From: Sphingomonas bisphenolicum
GTDB taxonomy: Bacteria > Pseudomonadota > Alphaproteobacteria > Sphingomonadales > Sphingomonadaceae
Length of the DNA: 64,000 nt
Assembly: GCF_024349785.1 (NCBI RefSeq)
Contig: NZ_AP018817.1
Span: 3,007,501 to 3,071,500 of the forward strand
Reading direction: 5' to 3'
Below the pieces are notes generated by a model. The model saw only the letters and a program-made list of their open reading frames with translations, made no database searches and was not told the DNA's origin. The first letter of the stretch is position 1; every line of letters starts with the position of its first letter. The translations under genes and the position numbers were made by a program. Of the stretch, positions 54,419-64,000 are shown piece after piece.

Positions 54419-56419
54419 ATGGGCAAGACAGAAGAGCATCGACAAGGCTTCCTGAAGCGGCTGGCGGGCAACCAGGCGGGCAACGCCATGGCGATGGTCG
54501 CTGCGGCGATCATCCCGCTCGCGGCGCTGATCGGCGGCGGACTCGACATGAGCCGCGCCTATATGGCGCGCGCCCGGATGCAGCAGGCCTGCGACGCCGC
54601 CGCGCTGGCGGGGCGCCGCGCCATGACCGGTTCCTCCATGAGCCAGGCCGACAAGGATGAAGCGAAGAAATTCTTCGATTTCAACTTCCCGCAAAATACT
54701 TTCCAGGCTGCGACCTTCGTCCCCGTGATCCAGAGCAAGCCGGGCGAAACCACCACGGTGCAGGTGACGGCGGAAACGACCATGCCGACCACCATCATGA
54801 AGATCTTCGGCTATCAGACCCTGCCGCTCGCCGTGACATGCGAAAGCCGGTTCGACATCGGCAATACCGACGTCATGCTGGTGCTCGACACCACCGGGTC
54901 CATGTCCAGCAACATGACCGATACCGACGGCACCGTCATGACGCGGCTGGCCGCGCTCAAGCTGGCGGTGAAGGATTTCTACGATACGCTGGGCGCCGGG
55001 TCCGACACGACCGGGCGTATCCGCTACGGCTTCATGCCCTATAGTTCGACCGTGAACGTAGGTTATTCGTTGCCGGCCAGCGCTTTAATAGGTGGAACCA
55101 CGGGTGAAACCTGGAATTACCAGACCCGCCGCCGCTACATCAGTAGCTACACCAGTTCCACCAGCTATGGCAGCTGGACCAAAACGTCCGGATCTACGAC
55201 CAACGGCAGTGGGACCGATGTCGGCGATCGCTGGACCTGTCCCAACGACCGCTCGGATACCGTCACTTCCACCAGTAGCAATTCGTCCAATCCGTCCACG
55301 ACTGACGGCAACGGGGTGATCACAACCACCGGAACGGAAACGCGCGTCACCACCGGCATCAACTACACCAACGGCAGCTGCTATTATTCCAGCAATAAAT
55401 ACCGGAAGGATTGGACCTCCGTCACATATAACAGCTACACGGAACAGCGTAGCACGACCGTGACCCAGACGCCGCAATATAGCTGGCAATATGGGCAATA
55501 TCCGCTCGACGTGTCGAATTACATCACCGGCAATGCGACCACCAATCCGACGTCCGTGACCGGGGCGACCACCGACGCCAACGGCACGACCGTGTCCGCG
55601 ACCAACACATGGGCCGGTTGCATCGAGGAACGCGATACCGACAGCAGCATAACCGCGACGACTTCCACAACTGCCGTCCCGAATGGCGCCTACGACCTGC
55701 AGATCGATACCGCGCCCACAAACACCGCCACCAAATGGCGCCCCCATTGGCCGGATGTGGAGTTCGATCGCAGCGGCCGTTGGCTAAACGACAATCGCAA
55801 TAACGACTATCGCTCCGGCACCGGCGGCTGGAATGCCTGCCCCAGCAAGGCGCGCAAGCTGGCGAGCTATTCCAGCCGCACAGCCGTGCCGACCGGCATG
55901 TCCAGCAGCTTCGACAGCTATGTCGATGGCCTGATAGCGATCGGTGGCACCTATCATGACATCGGCATGATCTGGGGTGCTCGCTTCCTGTCGCCGACGG
56001 GTATCTTCGCGACTGACAACGGCGCCGCACCCAATGGCTTCAACATCTCGCGCCACATCATCTTCATGACAGACGGCGATATGAGCGCCTATGATGCAGT
56101 CTACGGAGCCTATGGTTATCAGAAGCTGGACGCGCGCGTAGCCGCAGCCAGTACCGGTAACAGCGATCTGACCGCCATCCACAAACGGCGGCTGGAAATG
56201 CTTTGCAACGCGGTCAAGGGCAAGGGCATCACCATCTGGGTCGTCGGCTTCAAGGATCAACCGCCGACAGGCACCGCCGATTCGACGATGCTCGACACCG
56301 AGTTGCAGACTTGCGCCAACAGCAGCAACCATTGGTTCATGGCCTATAAGCCGTCCACGCTGCGTCAGAAGTTCAAGGACATCGCCAAGAATATCGGCGG
56401 CTTGAGGCTGTCGCAATGA
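54419..56419 (+). CDS. TadG-like protein with von Willebrand A domain
   Basis: A 666-residue Tad-associated pilin-like protein. The TadE/G N-terminal hydrophobic helix is near residues 20-45 (NAMAMVAAAIIPLAALIGGG, then LDMSRAYMARARMQQACDAA). A vWA domain starts at about 155, with the MIDAS motif VMLVLDTTGSMSSNMT. A large Ser/Thr/Tyr-rich insert (about 235-420) follows, then the domain resumes with HIIFMTDGDMSAYD (about 545). TadG proteins act in surface pilus assembly or adhesion. ATG 54419 (MGKTEEHR) was preferred over 54401; neither has a strong ribosome site. It overlaps the next gene by 4 bases. Confidence 0.85.
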   Translation: MGKTEEHRQGFLKRLAGNQAGNAMAMVAAAIIPLAALIGGGLDMSRAYMARARMQQACDAAALAGRRAMTGSSMSQADKDEAKKFFDFNFPQNTFQAATFVPVIQSKPGETTTVQVTAETTMPTTIMKIFGYQTLPLAVTCESRFDIGNTDVMLVLDTTGSMSSNMTDTDGTVMTRLAALKLAVKDFYDTLGAGSDTTGRIRYGFMPYSSTVNVGYSLPASALIGGTTGETWNYQTRRRYISSYTSSTSYGSWTKTSGSTTNGSGTDVGDRWTCPNDRSDTVTSTSSNSSNPSTTDGNGVITTTGTETRVTTGINYTNGSCYYSSNKYRKDWTSVTYNSYTEQRSTTVTQTPQYSWQYGQYPLDVSNYITGNATTNPTSVTGATTDANGTTVSATNTWAGCIEERDTDSSITATTSTTAVPNGAYDLQIDTAPTNTATKWRPHWPDVEFDRSGRWLNDNRNNDYRSGTGGWNACPSKARKLASYSSRTAVPTGMSSSFDSYVDGLIAIGGTYHDIGMIWGARFLSPTGIFATDNGAAPNGFNISRHIIFMTDGDMSAYDAVYGAYGYQKLDARVAAASTGNSDLTAIHKRRLEMLCNAVKGKGITIWVVGFKDQPPTGTADSTMLDTELQTCANSSNHWFMAYKPSTLRQKFKDIAKNIGGLRLSQ

Positions 56420-57012
56420 TCGGTCGGATCGGCCGCTTCCTCGCTCGCCTGCGCGCTCATGCGCGCGGCGCGACGCTGCTGGAATTCGGGCTGGTCGCCG
56501 GGCCGCTGATCCTGACCATCATGGCGATCGGCGATCTGGGCTATCAGTCCTATCTGCGCGCGGTGACGCGTGGCGTGTTGGAAAAGGCGTCGCGCTCCGC
56601 ATCGGTCGGGACGCTCAACAGTACCGACATCGACACCTATATCGAGGCGCAAATGGCCGCGATCAACTCCAAGAACGGCACCACCTCCACGATCAAGAAA
56701 AGCTATTATAACTTCTCACGCGTCGGCAAGCCGGAGAAGATCACCACCGACACCGCGCCATTGGGCAGTTATAATGCGGGCGACTGTTATGAGGACGCCA
56801 ACGGCAATGGCGCCTATGACGCCGCGGGCGGATCGACCGGTCTCGGCAGCGCCGACGACATCGTCTATTATGAAGTCACCATATCGATGCCGCGCCTGTT
56901 CCCGATGGCGAAATTGCTGGGCTGGAGCGCGACCCAGTCCGCCACCGCCACCACCATCGTCCGCAACCAGCCCTGGGCGAACCAGGGCACGCCGACGATC
57001 CGATGCTCATGA
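56416..57012 (+). CDS. TadE-family pilus assembly protein
   Basis: A 198-residue TadE-like pseudopilin. The family N-terminus is RGATLLEFGLVAGPLILTIM (residues 17-36; the E after LL is the conserved glutamate) with GYQSYLRAVTRGVLEKA following. The rest is a periplasmic beta-rich domain. ATG 56416 overlaps the TadG stop as ATGA, and the gene overlaps the next TadE gene by 10 bases, so all three are translationally coupled. Confidence 0.87.
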   Translation: MIGRIGRFLARLRAHARGATLLEFGLVAGPLILTIMAIGDLGYQSYLRAVTRGVLEKASRSASVGTLNSTDIDTYIEAQMAAINSKNGTTSTIKKSYYNFSRVGKPEKITTDTAPLGSYNAGDCYEDANGNGAYDAAGGSTGLGSADDIVYYEVTISMPRLFPMAKLLGWSATQSATATTIVRNQPWANQGTPTIRCS

Positions 57013-57674
57013 TGTCGGCACGCCCCCGCCTCACCGCCCTGATGCACCTGCTGCGCCGCGACGATCGCGGCCTGGCGCTCATCGAATTCGCCTTCTCGCT
57101 GCCGGTGCTGGTCATATTGTGCATGGCTGGCCTGGAATGCGCGAACCTGGCGCTGGCGCATATGCGCGTCAGCCAGGTCGCGATGCTGGTCGCCGACAAT
57201 GCCGCGCGCGTGCGGACATCGATCGACGAAGCGGACATCAATGAGATCATGACCGGCGCCGACCTGTCGACCAACTCCTTGGGCCTGAAAGCCAATGGCC
57301 GGATATTCCTCTCCGACCTGGAGCCTAACGGAAAGACAGGTGCGAACGCCGGCCAATATATCCGCTGGCAGCGTTGCTGGGGCTCCGGCACCTTCACATC
57401 CAGCTATGGCGTGGCCGGTGATGGCGCCACAACGGCCAGCATGGCCAATGGCATGGGACCGGGCACGACGGCCGCGACGAAAGTGTCGGCCGCCAGCGGC
57501 ACCGCGGTGATGTTCGTGGAGGTCGCCTATAATTATCAGCCGCTGATCACAAATTCGATCTTCGGCGCGAAAATCATCCGCTATACCAGCGCCTTCAACG
57601 TGCGCGAGCGAACCGACCAGGCGATCAAGAATGCCGGCAATCTCGCCACATCGGCCACCGCATCCTGTAGCTGA
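57003..57674 (+). CDS. Second TadE/TadG-family protein
   Basis: A 223-residue pseudopilin-like protein. The N-terminal helix RGLALIEFAFSLPVLVILCM (about residues 22-41) has the conserved Glu and is followed by GLECANLALAHMRVSQVAML. The C-terminal part is a periplasmic domain with NVRERTDQAIKNAG. It is third of three Tad-like genes; no tadA/B/C ATPase or platform genes are in the window. ATG 57003 or the ATG at 57012 may be used. A terminator follows immediately. Confidence 0.85.
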   Translation: MLMMSARPRLTALMHLLRRDDRGLALIEFAFSLPVLVILCMAGLECANLALAHMRVSQVAMLVADNAARVRTSIDEADINEIMTGADLSTNSLGLKANGRIFLSDLEPNGKTGANAGQYIRWQRCWGSGTFTSSYGVAGDGATTASMANGMGPGTTAATKVSAASGTAVMFVEVAYNYQPLITNSIFGAKIIRYTSAFNVRERTDQAIKNAGNLATSATASCS

Positions 57675-57680
57675 TACAAA

Positions 57681-57712
57681 AAGGGCGGCCTTTCCAGCCG
57701 CCCTTCATTCTC
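57681..57712. terminator. Terminator between convergent tad-like and pdhB genes
   Basis: The 9-bp stem AAGGGCGGC / GCCGCCCTT (57681-57689, 57697-57705) has a 7-base loop and is followed by CATTCTCATTTTT on the + strand; an A-rich 5' side gives a U-run for the minus-strand direction too. It lies 7 bases after the tad-like gene stop. Confidence 0.85.
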
Positions 57713-57727
57713 ATTTTTGATGCGTGC

Positions 57728-59098
57728 TTACTTGTAGCAGACCTTCTTGGCCGCCGCGACGACGCGGCTCGCGTCGATCAATGCGGCCTTTTCGAGGTTC
57801 GCGGCATAGGGCAGCGGCACGTCTTCGTTAGTGACGCGCAGGACCGGGGCGTCGAGATCGTCGAAGCCCTGCTCCATGACCACGGCAGCGATTTCCGACG
57901 CGATCGAGCAGGTCGGCCAGCCTTCTTCCACCACCACCAGGCGGTTGGTCTTCTTCAGGCTTTCCAGCACCGTCGCGGTGTCGAGCGGGCGCAGCGTCCG
58001 CAGGTCGATCACTTCGGCGTCGATGCCCTCACCCGCCAGCGTTTCCGCCGCGTCCAGCGCCAGCCCCACGCCGATCGAATAGCTGACCAGCGTCACATCC
58101 TTGCCCGGACGCATGATCCGCGCCTTGCCGATCGGCAGGACATAATCGTCCAGCTTGGGCACGTCGAAGCTGCGGCCGTAGAGAAGTTCATTTTCCAGGA
58201 ACACGACCGGGTCGGTCGAGCGGATCGCGGCTTTCAGCAGGCCCTTCGCGTCGGCGGCATCATAAGGTGCGATGACGATCAGGCCGGGGACGGCGGCATA
58301 CCAGGGACCGTAATTCTGGCTGTGCTGTGCGCCGACGCGGCTCGCCGCGCCGTTGGGACCGCGGAACACGATCGGGCAGCGCATCTGGCCGCCGGACATG
58401 TAATTGGTCTTGGCGGCCGAGTTGATGATGTGGTCGATCGCCTGCATGGCAAAGTTGAACGTCATGAACTCCACGATCGGGCGCAGGCCGCCCATCGCCG
58501 CACCCGCACCGATGCCGGCAAAGCCATATTCGGTGATCGGCGTGTCAATGACGCGCTTGTCGCCGAATTCGTCGAGCAGGCCCTGGGTCACCTTATAGGC
58601 GCCCTGATATTCCGCAACTTCCTCGCCCATCACGAAGACGCGCTCGTCCTTGCGCATCTCCTCGGCCATGGCGTCGCGCAGCGCTTCGCGCACGGTCGTC
58701 TTGACGAACTCGGTGCCTTCCGGAATGGCGGGGTCCTGGACCGACGCCTTGACGTCGCTAGCCAGCTTGGACGTGCCGCTTTCGGCCTTCTTGGGCGCTG
58801 ACGCGGCTTCCGCCTTGGGCGCTTCGGCCTTGGGCGCCGGCGCGGCTTCTTCACCGCCCTCTCCCGCCATCTCGGCGATCACGGTGCCGACCTTCACGCC
58901 TTCGGTGCCTTCGGCGATCATGATCTTGCCGATCTTACCCTCGTCGACGGCTTCGAATTCCATCGTCGCCTTGTCGGTCTCGATCTCGGCGAGGATGTCG
59001 CCGGACTTGACCTCATCGCCTTCCTTCACCAGCCATTTGGCCAGCGTGCCCTCTTCCATCGTCGGCGAGAGCGCCGGCATCTTGATTACGATACCCAT
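57728..59098 (-). CDS. pdhB: Pyruvate dehydrogenase E1 component, beta subunit with N-terminal lipoyl domain
   Basis: PdhB is the E1-beta of the alpha2-beta2 pyruvate dehydrogenase, converting pyruvate to acetyl-CoA with PdhA and E2/E3. The 456 residues are longer than plain E1-beta because residues 1-80 are a lipoyl domain with lipoyl-lysine motif [20 protein letters not shown] (Lys near 43), then an Ala/Pro/Glu linker. The catalytic part has [20 protein letters not shown] and [20 protein letters not shown]. This fusion is known in alphaproteobacteria. ATG 59098 overlaps the pdhA stop (TAATG). Confidence 0.97.
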   Translation of the reverse strand: MGIVIKMPALSPTMEEGTLAKWLVKEGDEVKSGDILAEIETDKATMEFEAVDEGKIGKIMIAEGTEGVKVGTVIAEMAGEGGEEAAPAPKAEAPKAEAASAPKKAESGTSKLASDVKASVQDPAIPEGTEFVKTTVREALRDAMAEEMRKDERVFVMGEEVAEYQGAYKVTQGLLDEFGDKRVIDTPITEYGFAGIGAGAAMGGLRPIVEFMTFNFAMQAIDHIINSAAKTNYMSGGQMRCPIVFRGPNGAASRVGAQHSQNYGPWYAAVPGLIVIAPYDAADAKGLLKAAIRSTDPVVFLENELLYGRSFDVPKLDDYVLPIGKARIMRPGKDVTLVSYSIGVGLALDAAETLAGEGIDAEVIDLRTLRPLDTATVLESLKKTNRLVVVEEGWPTCSIASEIAAVVMEQGFDDLDAPVLRVTNEDVPLPYAANLEKAALIDASRVVAAAKKVCYK

Positions 59099-60174
59099 TA
59101 ATATTGCTCCACCAGCACGTCGGTATAGAGTTCGGACAGTTCAGGCTCTGGCGAGGTTTCCGCGAAATCGGCCGCTTCGGCGACGGTCTTGCGGATATCC
59201 TGGTCGATCACCTTGATGTCGTCCTCGCTGACGCCGGCCTCGATCAGATATTTCTTCACGCCTTCGATCGGATCGGACTTGTCGCGCATCGCCTGCACTT
59301 CCTCGCGCGACCGGTATTTGGCCGGGTCGGACATGGAGTGGCCGCGATAGCGATAGGTCTTCATTTCCAGCAGGATCGGGCCATTGCCCTCCTGCACCCA
59401 CTTCAGCGCCTCTTCGGTCGCGCCGCGCACCGCCAGCACATCCATGCCGTTGACCTGGAGGCCGGGGATGCGGAAGCTCTCGCCACGGCGATAGAGCTGG
59501 TCTTCCGCCGAAGAGCGATTGACGCTGGTCCCCATCGCGTACTGGTTGTTCTCGATCACGAAGATAATCGGCAGCTTCCACAGCTCGGCCATGTTGAACG
59601 ATTCATAGACCTGGCCCTGGTTGGCCGCGCCGTCGCCGAAATAGGCGACGCACACACCGCCATCGCCATTATATTTATGCGCAAAGCCCAGCCCCGCGCC
59701 CAACGACACCTGCGCGCCGACAATGCCATGGCCGCCGAAGAATTTATGTTCGACGCTGAACATGTGCATCGAACCGCCCTTGCCGCGCGAAATGCCGGCT
59801 TCGCGGCCGGTCAGTTCGGCCATGATGACATTGGGGTCGATACCATAGGCAAGCATGTGGCCGTGATCGCGATAGCCGGTGATGACGCTGTCCTTGCCGG
59901 GCTTCAATGCCGACTGGATGCCCACCGCGACCGCTTCCTGACCGATATAGAGGTGGCAGAAGCCGCCGATCAGGCCCAGGCCGTACAATTGGCCGGCCTT
60001 TTCCTCGAAGCGGCGGATGAGGACCATCTGCCGATAAAATTCCAGCAGTTCGTCCTTGCTGGCCTTGTAATCGGTCGGGGTCTGGGGGCGAGGCCGGTTA
60101 TGGTCCGCGCCGGCAGCGGGTGCAGCCGCCTTTGCCGTTGCGCGTGAAGGACGCGGCGTCGTTGGTTTCGCCAA
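59098..60174 (-). CDS. pdhA: Pyruvate dehydrogenase E1 component, alpha subunit
   Basis: PdhA is the TPP-binding alpha subunit of about 358 residues. The TPP motif is [20 protein letters not shown] (about 175-194), followed by [20 protein letters not shown]. The regulatory-loop segment [20 protein letters not shown] is near 285. The Ala/Pro/Thr-rich N-terminus ([20 protein letters not shown]) precedes [20 protein letters not shown]. No ATG fits; TTG 60174 was chosen because AAAGGATAAGAG lies just upstream. The gene order pdhA-pdhB with one-base overlap is standard. Confidence 0.95.
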   Translation of the reverse strand: MAKPTTPRPSRATAKAAAPAAGADHNRPRPQTPTDYKASKDELLEFYRQMVLIRRFEEKAGQLYGLGLIGGFCHLYIGQEAVAVGIQSALKPGKDSVITGYRDHGHMLAYGIDPNVIMAELTGREAGISRGKGGSMHMFSVEHKFFGGHGIVGAQVSLGAGLGFAHKYNGDGGVCVAYFGDGAANQGQVYESFNMAELWKLPIIFVIENNQYAMGTSVNRSSAEDQLYRRGESFRIPGLQVNGMDVLAVRGATEEALKWVQEGNGPILLEMKTYRYRGHSMSDPAKYRSREEVQAMRDKSDPIEGVKKYLIEAGVSEDDIKVIDQDIRKTVAEAADFAETSPEPELSELYTDVLVEQY

Positions 60175-60407
60175 GGCTCTTATCCTTTTGCGTGGGGGTA
60201 GGATGGAAGGAAGGCCGATATAGCGGCAGAGTTGCATATATTGCAACGGCGGACCCCGCGGAATCCGGGCAGAACCAATAGCTGCGGCCAAAAATTGATG
60301 ACGCGGGGCGCATCTGCGAAGGTGGCCTCGCAAGGCTCGCAGCAAAATTACCGAGACGGCATTTTCAACGCAAAATCATTTCATGCGCCTGCGCAGGATG
60401 ACCCGGC

Positions 60408-60719
60408 TCAGTTTAGTGGCACGACCACTTCGTCATGATGGATAACGCCCAATTGACGGCGGATCAGTTCGTCCGACAGGTCGGGATCGACGCGGCGCGG
60501 ATTGAGCAGGTCGACCCGGTTGTGCAGTTCGGCCCGCGCCGCCTGTACATGCTTCAATTCCATTTTCGCCGCCTGCAACTGGCGCGAATAATCGCCCCAA
60601 GCGAGCACCCCGTTGGAACCCAGCACGACATAGCCCGCGAAGAACAGCAGCAGGAGCAGCGCGATCGCAGGGCCGATAGCCGACCAGAGAAGGAGACGAA
60701 GTTTCGCGATGTGCGCCAT
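60408..60719 (-). CDS. ftsB: Cell division protein FtsB / septum formation initiator
   Basis: A 103-residue bitopic membrane protein of the DivIC/FtsB family. A single membrane helix, AIGPAIALLLLLFFAGYVVL (about 14-33), is followed by a coiled-coil segment, SRQLQAAKMELKHVQAARAE, and the conserved end LIRRQLGVIHHDEVVVPLN. FtsB bridges FtsL and FtsQ in the divisome. Its position directly downstream of eno (77 bases) is the usual bacterial arrangement and supports the name. Confidence 0.9.
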   Translation of the reverse strand: MAHIAKLRLLLWSAIGPAIALLLLLFFAGYVVLGSNGVLAWGDYSRQLQAAKMELKHVQAARAELHNRVDLLNPRRVDPDLSDELIRRQLGVIHHDEVVVPLN

Positions 60720-60740
60720 AAACCAGAAGAATCACAGGAA

Positions 60741-60776
60741 AAGGCCGACCGCAAGCGAAAAATGCGTCGCTTGCGG
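60741..60776 (-). terminator. Probable terminator of eno
   Basis: On the minus strand the 10-bp stem CCGCAAGCGA / TCGCTTGCGG (60776-60767 with 60758-60749) is followed by TCGGCCTTTTCC. It lies 20 bases after the eno stop and ahead of ftsB, so ftsB may depend on read-through. Confidence 0.6.
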
Positions 60777-60796
60777 CCAGCCGAGTCTCCCGATGC

Positions 60797-62131
<1,335 letters not shown>

Positions 62132-62301
62132 TTAGCCAGCGCCTACTCCAATGGCAATGCAGGGCTTGCGCAGATGCAAAAAATGCCGATGGTCAAAAAT
62201 GTAACGGCTACGGAACTGTAGGCCGCCGCGATGCATTTGTTCGGTGATGCCACGGCCTTTCGGGGCCGCCATGCCGTATTTGAAAGGGAGACTAGAGGAC
62301 C

Positions 62302-62931
62302 ATGGCCGACACACCGGGAACCCCGCCCGTCAAGCGCGTCAAGAAGACGGCAACCGTCAAGCCGGTCAAGGCGAAGCCCGCCAAGCCCGCCATCGCGACG
62401 CCGTCGGCCCCTGCGGTCAAGGCCGCACCGGTCAAGAAAGCCGCCACGCGCAAGGCACCTGCCGCCAAGAAGCCGGGCAACGGTGCCGCCGCCCACGGCT
62501 GGACCGCGCAGATCGCCCCGATCAAGGCGCAAGCCGAAAAGGCCGCCAAGGCCGCTGCCGACAAGCTGAACGCAGTCGATTGGAAGGCGCATATCGATCC
62601 CATCAAGGAACAAGCCGGCAAGACCGCCAAGTCCGCCGCCGGCGTCGCCAAGGACAAGACCGGCACGACCTTGCAGAGTCTGGCGAAACTGATCGCCGAC
62701 ACCGCCGGCACCGTCGATTCCAAGCTCGGCCCGCAATATGGCGACTATGCCCGTCAGGCCGCTGAGTCGGTCGCTGGCGCGGCCGATACGCTCGACGCCA
62801 AGGATGTCGATCAGTTGCTCGGCGAAGCGCGCGACTTCGTGCGCAAGAGCCCGGCGGTGGCGATCGGGGCAGCGGCCGTGGTCGGCTTCGTGCTGATGCG
62901 TCTGGCCAAGGGGTCGGACGACAAGGCCTGA
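62302..62931 (+). CDS. Lys/Ala/Pro-rich protein with YqjD/ElaB-like C-terminal anchor
   Basis: A 209-residue protein in two parts. Residues 1-65 are a basic, low-complexity K-P-A tract (VKRVKKTATVKPVKAKPAKP) like the tail of histone H1-type proteins. Residues 70-170 are helical with A/K-rich repeats. The C-terminus VRKSPAVAIGAAAVVGFVLM is a hydrophobic anchor of the YqjD/ElaB type that tethers such proteins to the inner membrane. It begins a run of small envelope-protein genes. ATG 62302 follows AAAGGGAGA. DNA or ribosome binding is possible but not shown. Confidence 0.75.
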   Translation: MADTPGTPPVKRVKKTATVKPVKAKPAKPAIATPSAPAVKAAPVKKAATRKAPAAKKPGNGAAAHGWTAQIAPIKAQAEKAAKAAADKLNAVDWKAHIDPIKEQAGKTAKSAAGVAKDKTGTTLQSLAKLIADTAGTVDSKLGPQYGDYARQAAESVAGAADTLDAKDVDQLLGEARDFVRKSPAVAIGAAAVVGFVLMRLAKGSDDKA

Positions 62932-62988
62932 TGCAAAGGCGCATTTCCTGACCGACGCACGATCCTGCACGGCGGGACGGAGGGCCAA

Positions 62989-63378
62989 TTGATCGACGAG
63001 CCAGCGGATACGGCGGTAACGCCGCACACCGATGGGCAGCCCGAAGGCGCGCCCGAAGAAAGCGTGCGCGACGTCTTCGCGCGCCTCTACACCGACGGCC
63101 GCGCCTATGTCGCGGCCGAAGCGGAAAAGCAGAAGCTGCGTGCAGGCATTATCGGCGTCGGCGTGCGCAATGCCGCGATCTTCGGGATAGTGGCGCTCAT
63201 GCTGGCCTTCGCCAGCATCGTCGCGCTGCTGGTGGGGCTGACGATCGCCCTGGCACAACTGATGGCGCCGCTCTGGGCGACCCTCATCGTCGTGAGCGGC
63301 GCTTTGATCCTGGTCGTGCTGCTGCTGCTGGCGGCCAAGGGCTGTATTACGCGAATGAAGAAGGCGATCGCGCCATGA
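62989..63378 (+). CDS. Phage holin-family / YqjE-like membrane protein
   Basis: A 129-residue membrane protein. An acidic N-terminus leads into ESVRDVFARLYTDGRAYVAA, then two membrane segments near 53-77 (NAAIFGIVALMLAFASIVAL) and 85-110 (LMAPLWATLIVVSGALILVV). The pattern is that of the YqjE/DUF1469 'phage holin family' proteins, which usually accompany YqjD-like proteins and are not phage genes. The start is TTG 62989 behind GGACGGAGGG. It overlaps the next gene by 4 bases. Confidence 0.85.
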   Translation: MIDEPADTAVTPHTDGQPEGAPEESVRDVFARLYTDGRAYVAAEAEKQKLRAGIIGVGVRNAAIFGIVALMLAFASIVALLVGLTIALAQLMAPLWATLIVVSGALILVVLLLLAAKGCITRMKKAIAP

Positions 63379-63698
63379 ACCTGGAAACCCGCTATCGCCA
63401 AGCTTGCGAACGCGCAGATGCCGCGCGTGGGCGCCTGGACCTGGCGGCGAAGGAAGCCAAGGCGCGCGTCGCGCCCGCGCGACTCAAACAGGATGTGAAG
63501 GACAAGGCGAGCAACGCGATGTTGAACGGCATGGCGAATGTGGCGGCGCAAGCGCAGCAGAGGCCTGTCGCAATTGGCGCAGCGGCCGCCGCCTTCGGGC
63601 TATTTCTTGCGCGACGTCCGCTGGCGGCACTTTTCCGGCGGCTATACGTTCGCTTCCAGGACACCCAGACAGATAATTCGGAGAATGACGATGGCTGA
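63375..63698 (+). CDS. Small YqjK/DUF3618-like protein
   Basis: A 107-residue protein. The N-terminal helical part (LETRYRQACERADAARGRLD) is charged. A short hydrophobic patch PVAIGAAAAAFGLFLARRPL near residues 64-83 follows, then a charged end. ATG 63375 overlaps the holin-family stop (ATGA), and its stop overlaps the next gene by 8 bases. The arrangement matches the third gene of yqjD-yqjE-yqjK-type clusters, but sequence resemblance is weak. Confidence 0.7.
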   Translation: MNLETRYRQACERADAARGRLDLAAKEAKARVAPARLKQDVKDKASNAMLNGMANVAAQAQQRPVAIGAAAAAFGLFLARRPLAALFRRLYVRFQDTQTDNSENDDG

Positions 63699-64000
63699 TA
63701 TCCGCGCCCAACTGACCCGCGTTCGTGAAGCGGCGAACGACGCCGCAGCGACCGCCACCGACCGGATCAAGGATACCGGCGAAAAGGCGCGCGAAAGCGC
63801 CGGCGAACTGATCCAGACCAGCCGCGACAAGGCAAGCGAAGCCTATGGCGAAGCGCGCGACAAAACCCAGCGCGTCGCCACCCGCGCCAATGAGATCGTG
63901 CAGGAGCATCCGATCGTCGCCGTGGCCGGCGCCGTCGCCGTGGGCGCAGTCGTCGCCTGGATGTTCCCCAAGAGCCGTGCCGCCATGAAGGCGTTGCCGG
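63691..64000 (+). CDS. YqjD/ElaB (DUF883) family protein, 3' end outside window
   Basis: The frame is open from ATG 63691 to the window end (103 codons seen). The helical N-terminal part ADIRAQLTRVREAANDAAAT, then KARESAGELIQTSRDKASEA, is followed by the characteristic NEIVQEHPIVAVAGAVAVGA anchor, with VVAWMFP after it. DUF883 proteins of this kind bind ribosomes at the inner membrane in stationary-phase enterobacteria (YqjD). It starts 8 bases inside the preceding gene. The stop is not visible. Confidence 0.85.
   Translation, partial: MADIRAQLTRVREAANDAAATATDRIKDTGEKARESAGELIQTSRDKASEAYGEARDKTQRVATRANEIVQEHPIVAVAGAVAVGAVVAWMFPKSRAAMKALP

Noticed and set aside
62212..62241. GGAAC...GTT resembling a general-stress (EcfG-type) promoter ahead of the YqjD-like operon
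   Set aside because: The spacing between GGAAC and GTT is 22 bases, several too many for this promoter class, so the match is probably chance despite the fitting gene type.
62989..63378. Phage remnant suggested by a holin-family protein
   Set aside because: The 'phage holin family' name covers chromosomal YqjE-like proteins; the neighbours are YqjD/YqjK-like and no phage structural, lysis or integrase genes are present.

Overview
The window is a high-GC chromosomal stretch of an alphaproteobacterium, most likely a Sphingomonadaceae member (Sphingobium or Sphingomonas type). The evidence is a PdhB (E1-beta) carrying its own lipoyl domain, a FecI/FecR/TonB-receptor signalling set, YceI pairs, a gatCAB operon, and many short palindromic intergenic repeats built on CCGTTCG...CGAACGG. 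Almost all of it is core genome. No phage, insertion sequence, CRISPR array or rRNA is visible, and there is one tRNA, Lys(TTT).

Layout: 1-8.4 kb holds the glyA 3' end, nrdR, a GIY-YIG nuclease running in frame into trmJ, chorismate mutase, rpsD, an M28 peptidase, the agmatine-to-putrescine pair aguA-aguB, a small unknown gene and folK, followed by tRNA-Lys. From 8.5 to 17.8 kb the minus strand carries a glycogen operon transcribed glgP-glgB-glgC-glgA-glgX, preceded by a class C beta-lactamase-like hydrolase. From 19.3 to 26.6 kb an ECF sigma factor, a FecR anti-sigma factor and a TonB receptor with an STN domain are followed by a large autotransporter. From 26.8 to 39.6 kb come two secreted proteins, gatC-gatA-membrane protein-gatB, a DUF3089 hydrolase, ruvX, a Rap1a-like protein, an isochorismatase-like hydrolase, a MerR regulator facing a glutaredoxin/MauE membrane protein, an L,D-transpeptidase, serB and miaA. 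From 39.7 to 46.8 kb lies branched-chain amino acid synthesis (ilvB, an unknown gene, ilvN, ilvC, two yceI genes, leuA with a Leu-rich leader peptide). From 46.9 kb onward: an M20 peptidase, a DAACS symporter, catalase, trmFO, an EF-hand protein, a squalene/phytoene-synthase-like protein, three Tad pilin-like genes, pdhA-pdhB, ftsB, eno, and an operon of small YqjD/YqjE-like envelope proteins that runs off the end.

The signals most worth following are: (1) the GIY-YIG gene bracketed by inverted palindromic repeats whose inner stems differ by compensatory changes; (2) an apparent leucine attenuator in front of leuA; (3) a folK frame with no ordinary start codon but an ATAG overlap with the gene before it; (4) serB and miaA sharing one CATG as start codons on opposite strands; (5) unknown genes embedded in the ilv and gat operons; and (6) a textbook MerR operator in front of a monothiol glutaredoxin fused to a MauE-like membrane domain. 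All family assignments rest on reading motifs by eye. No database search was run.
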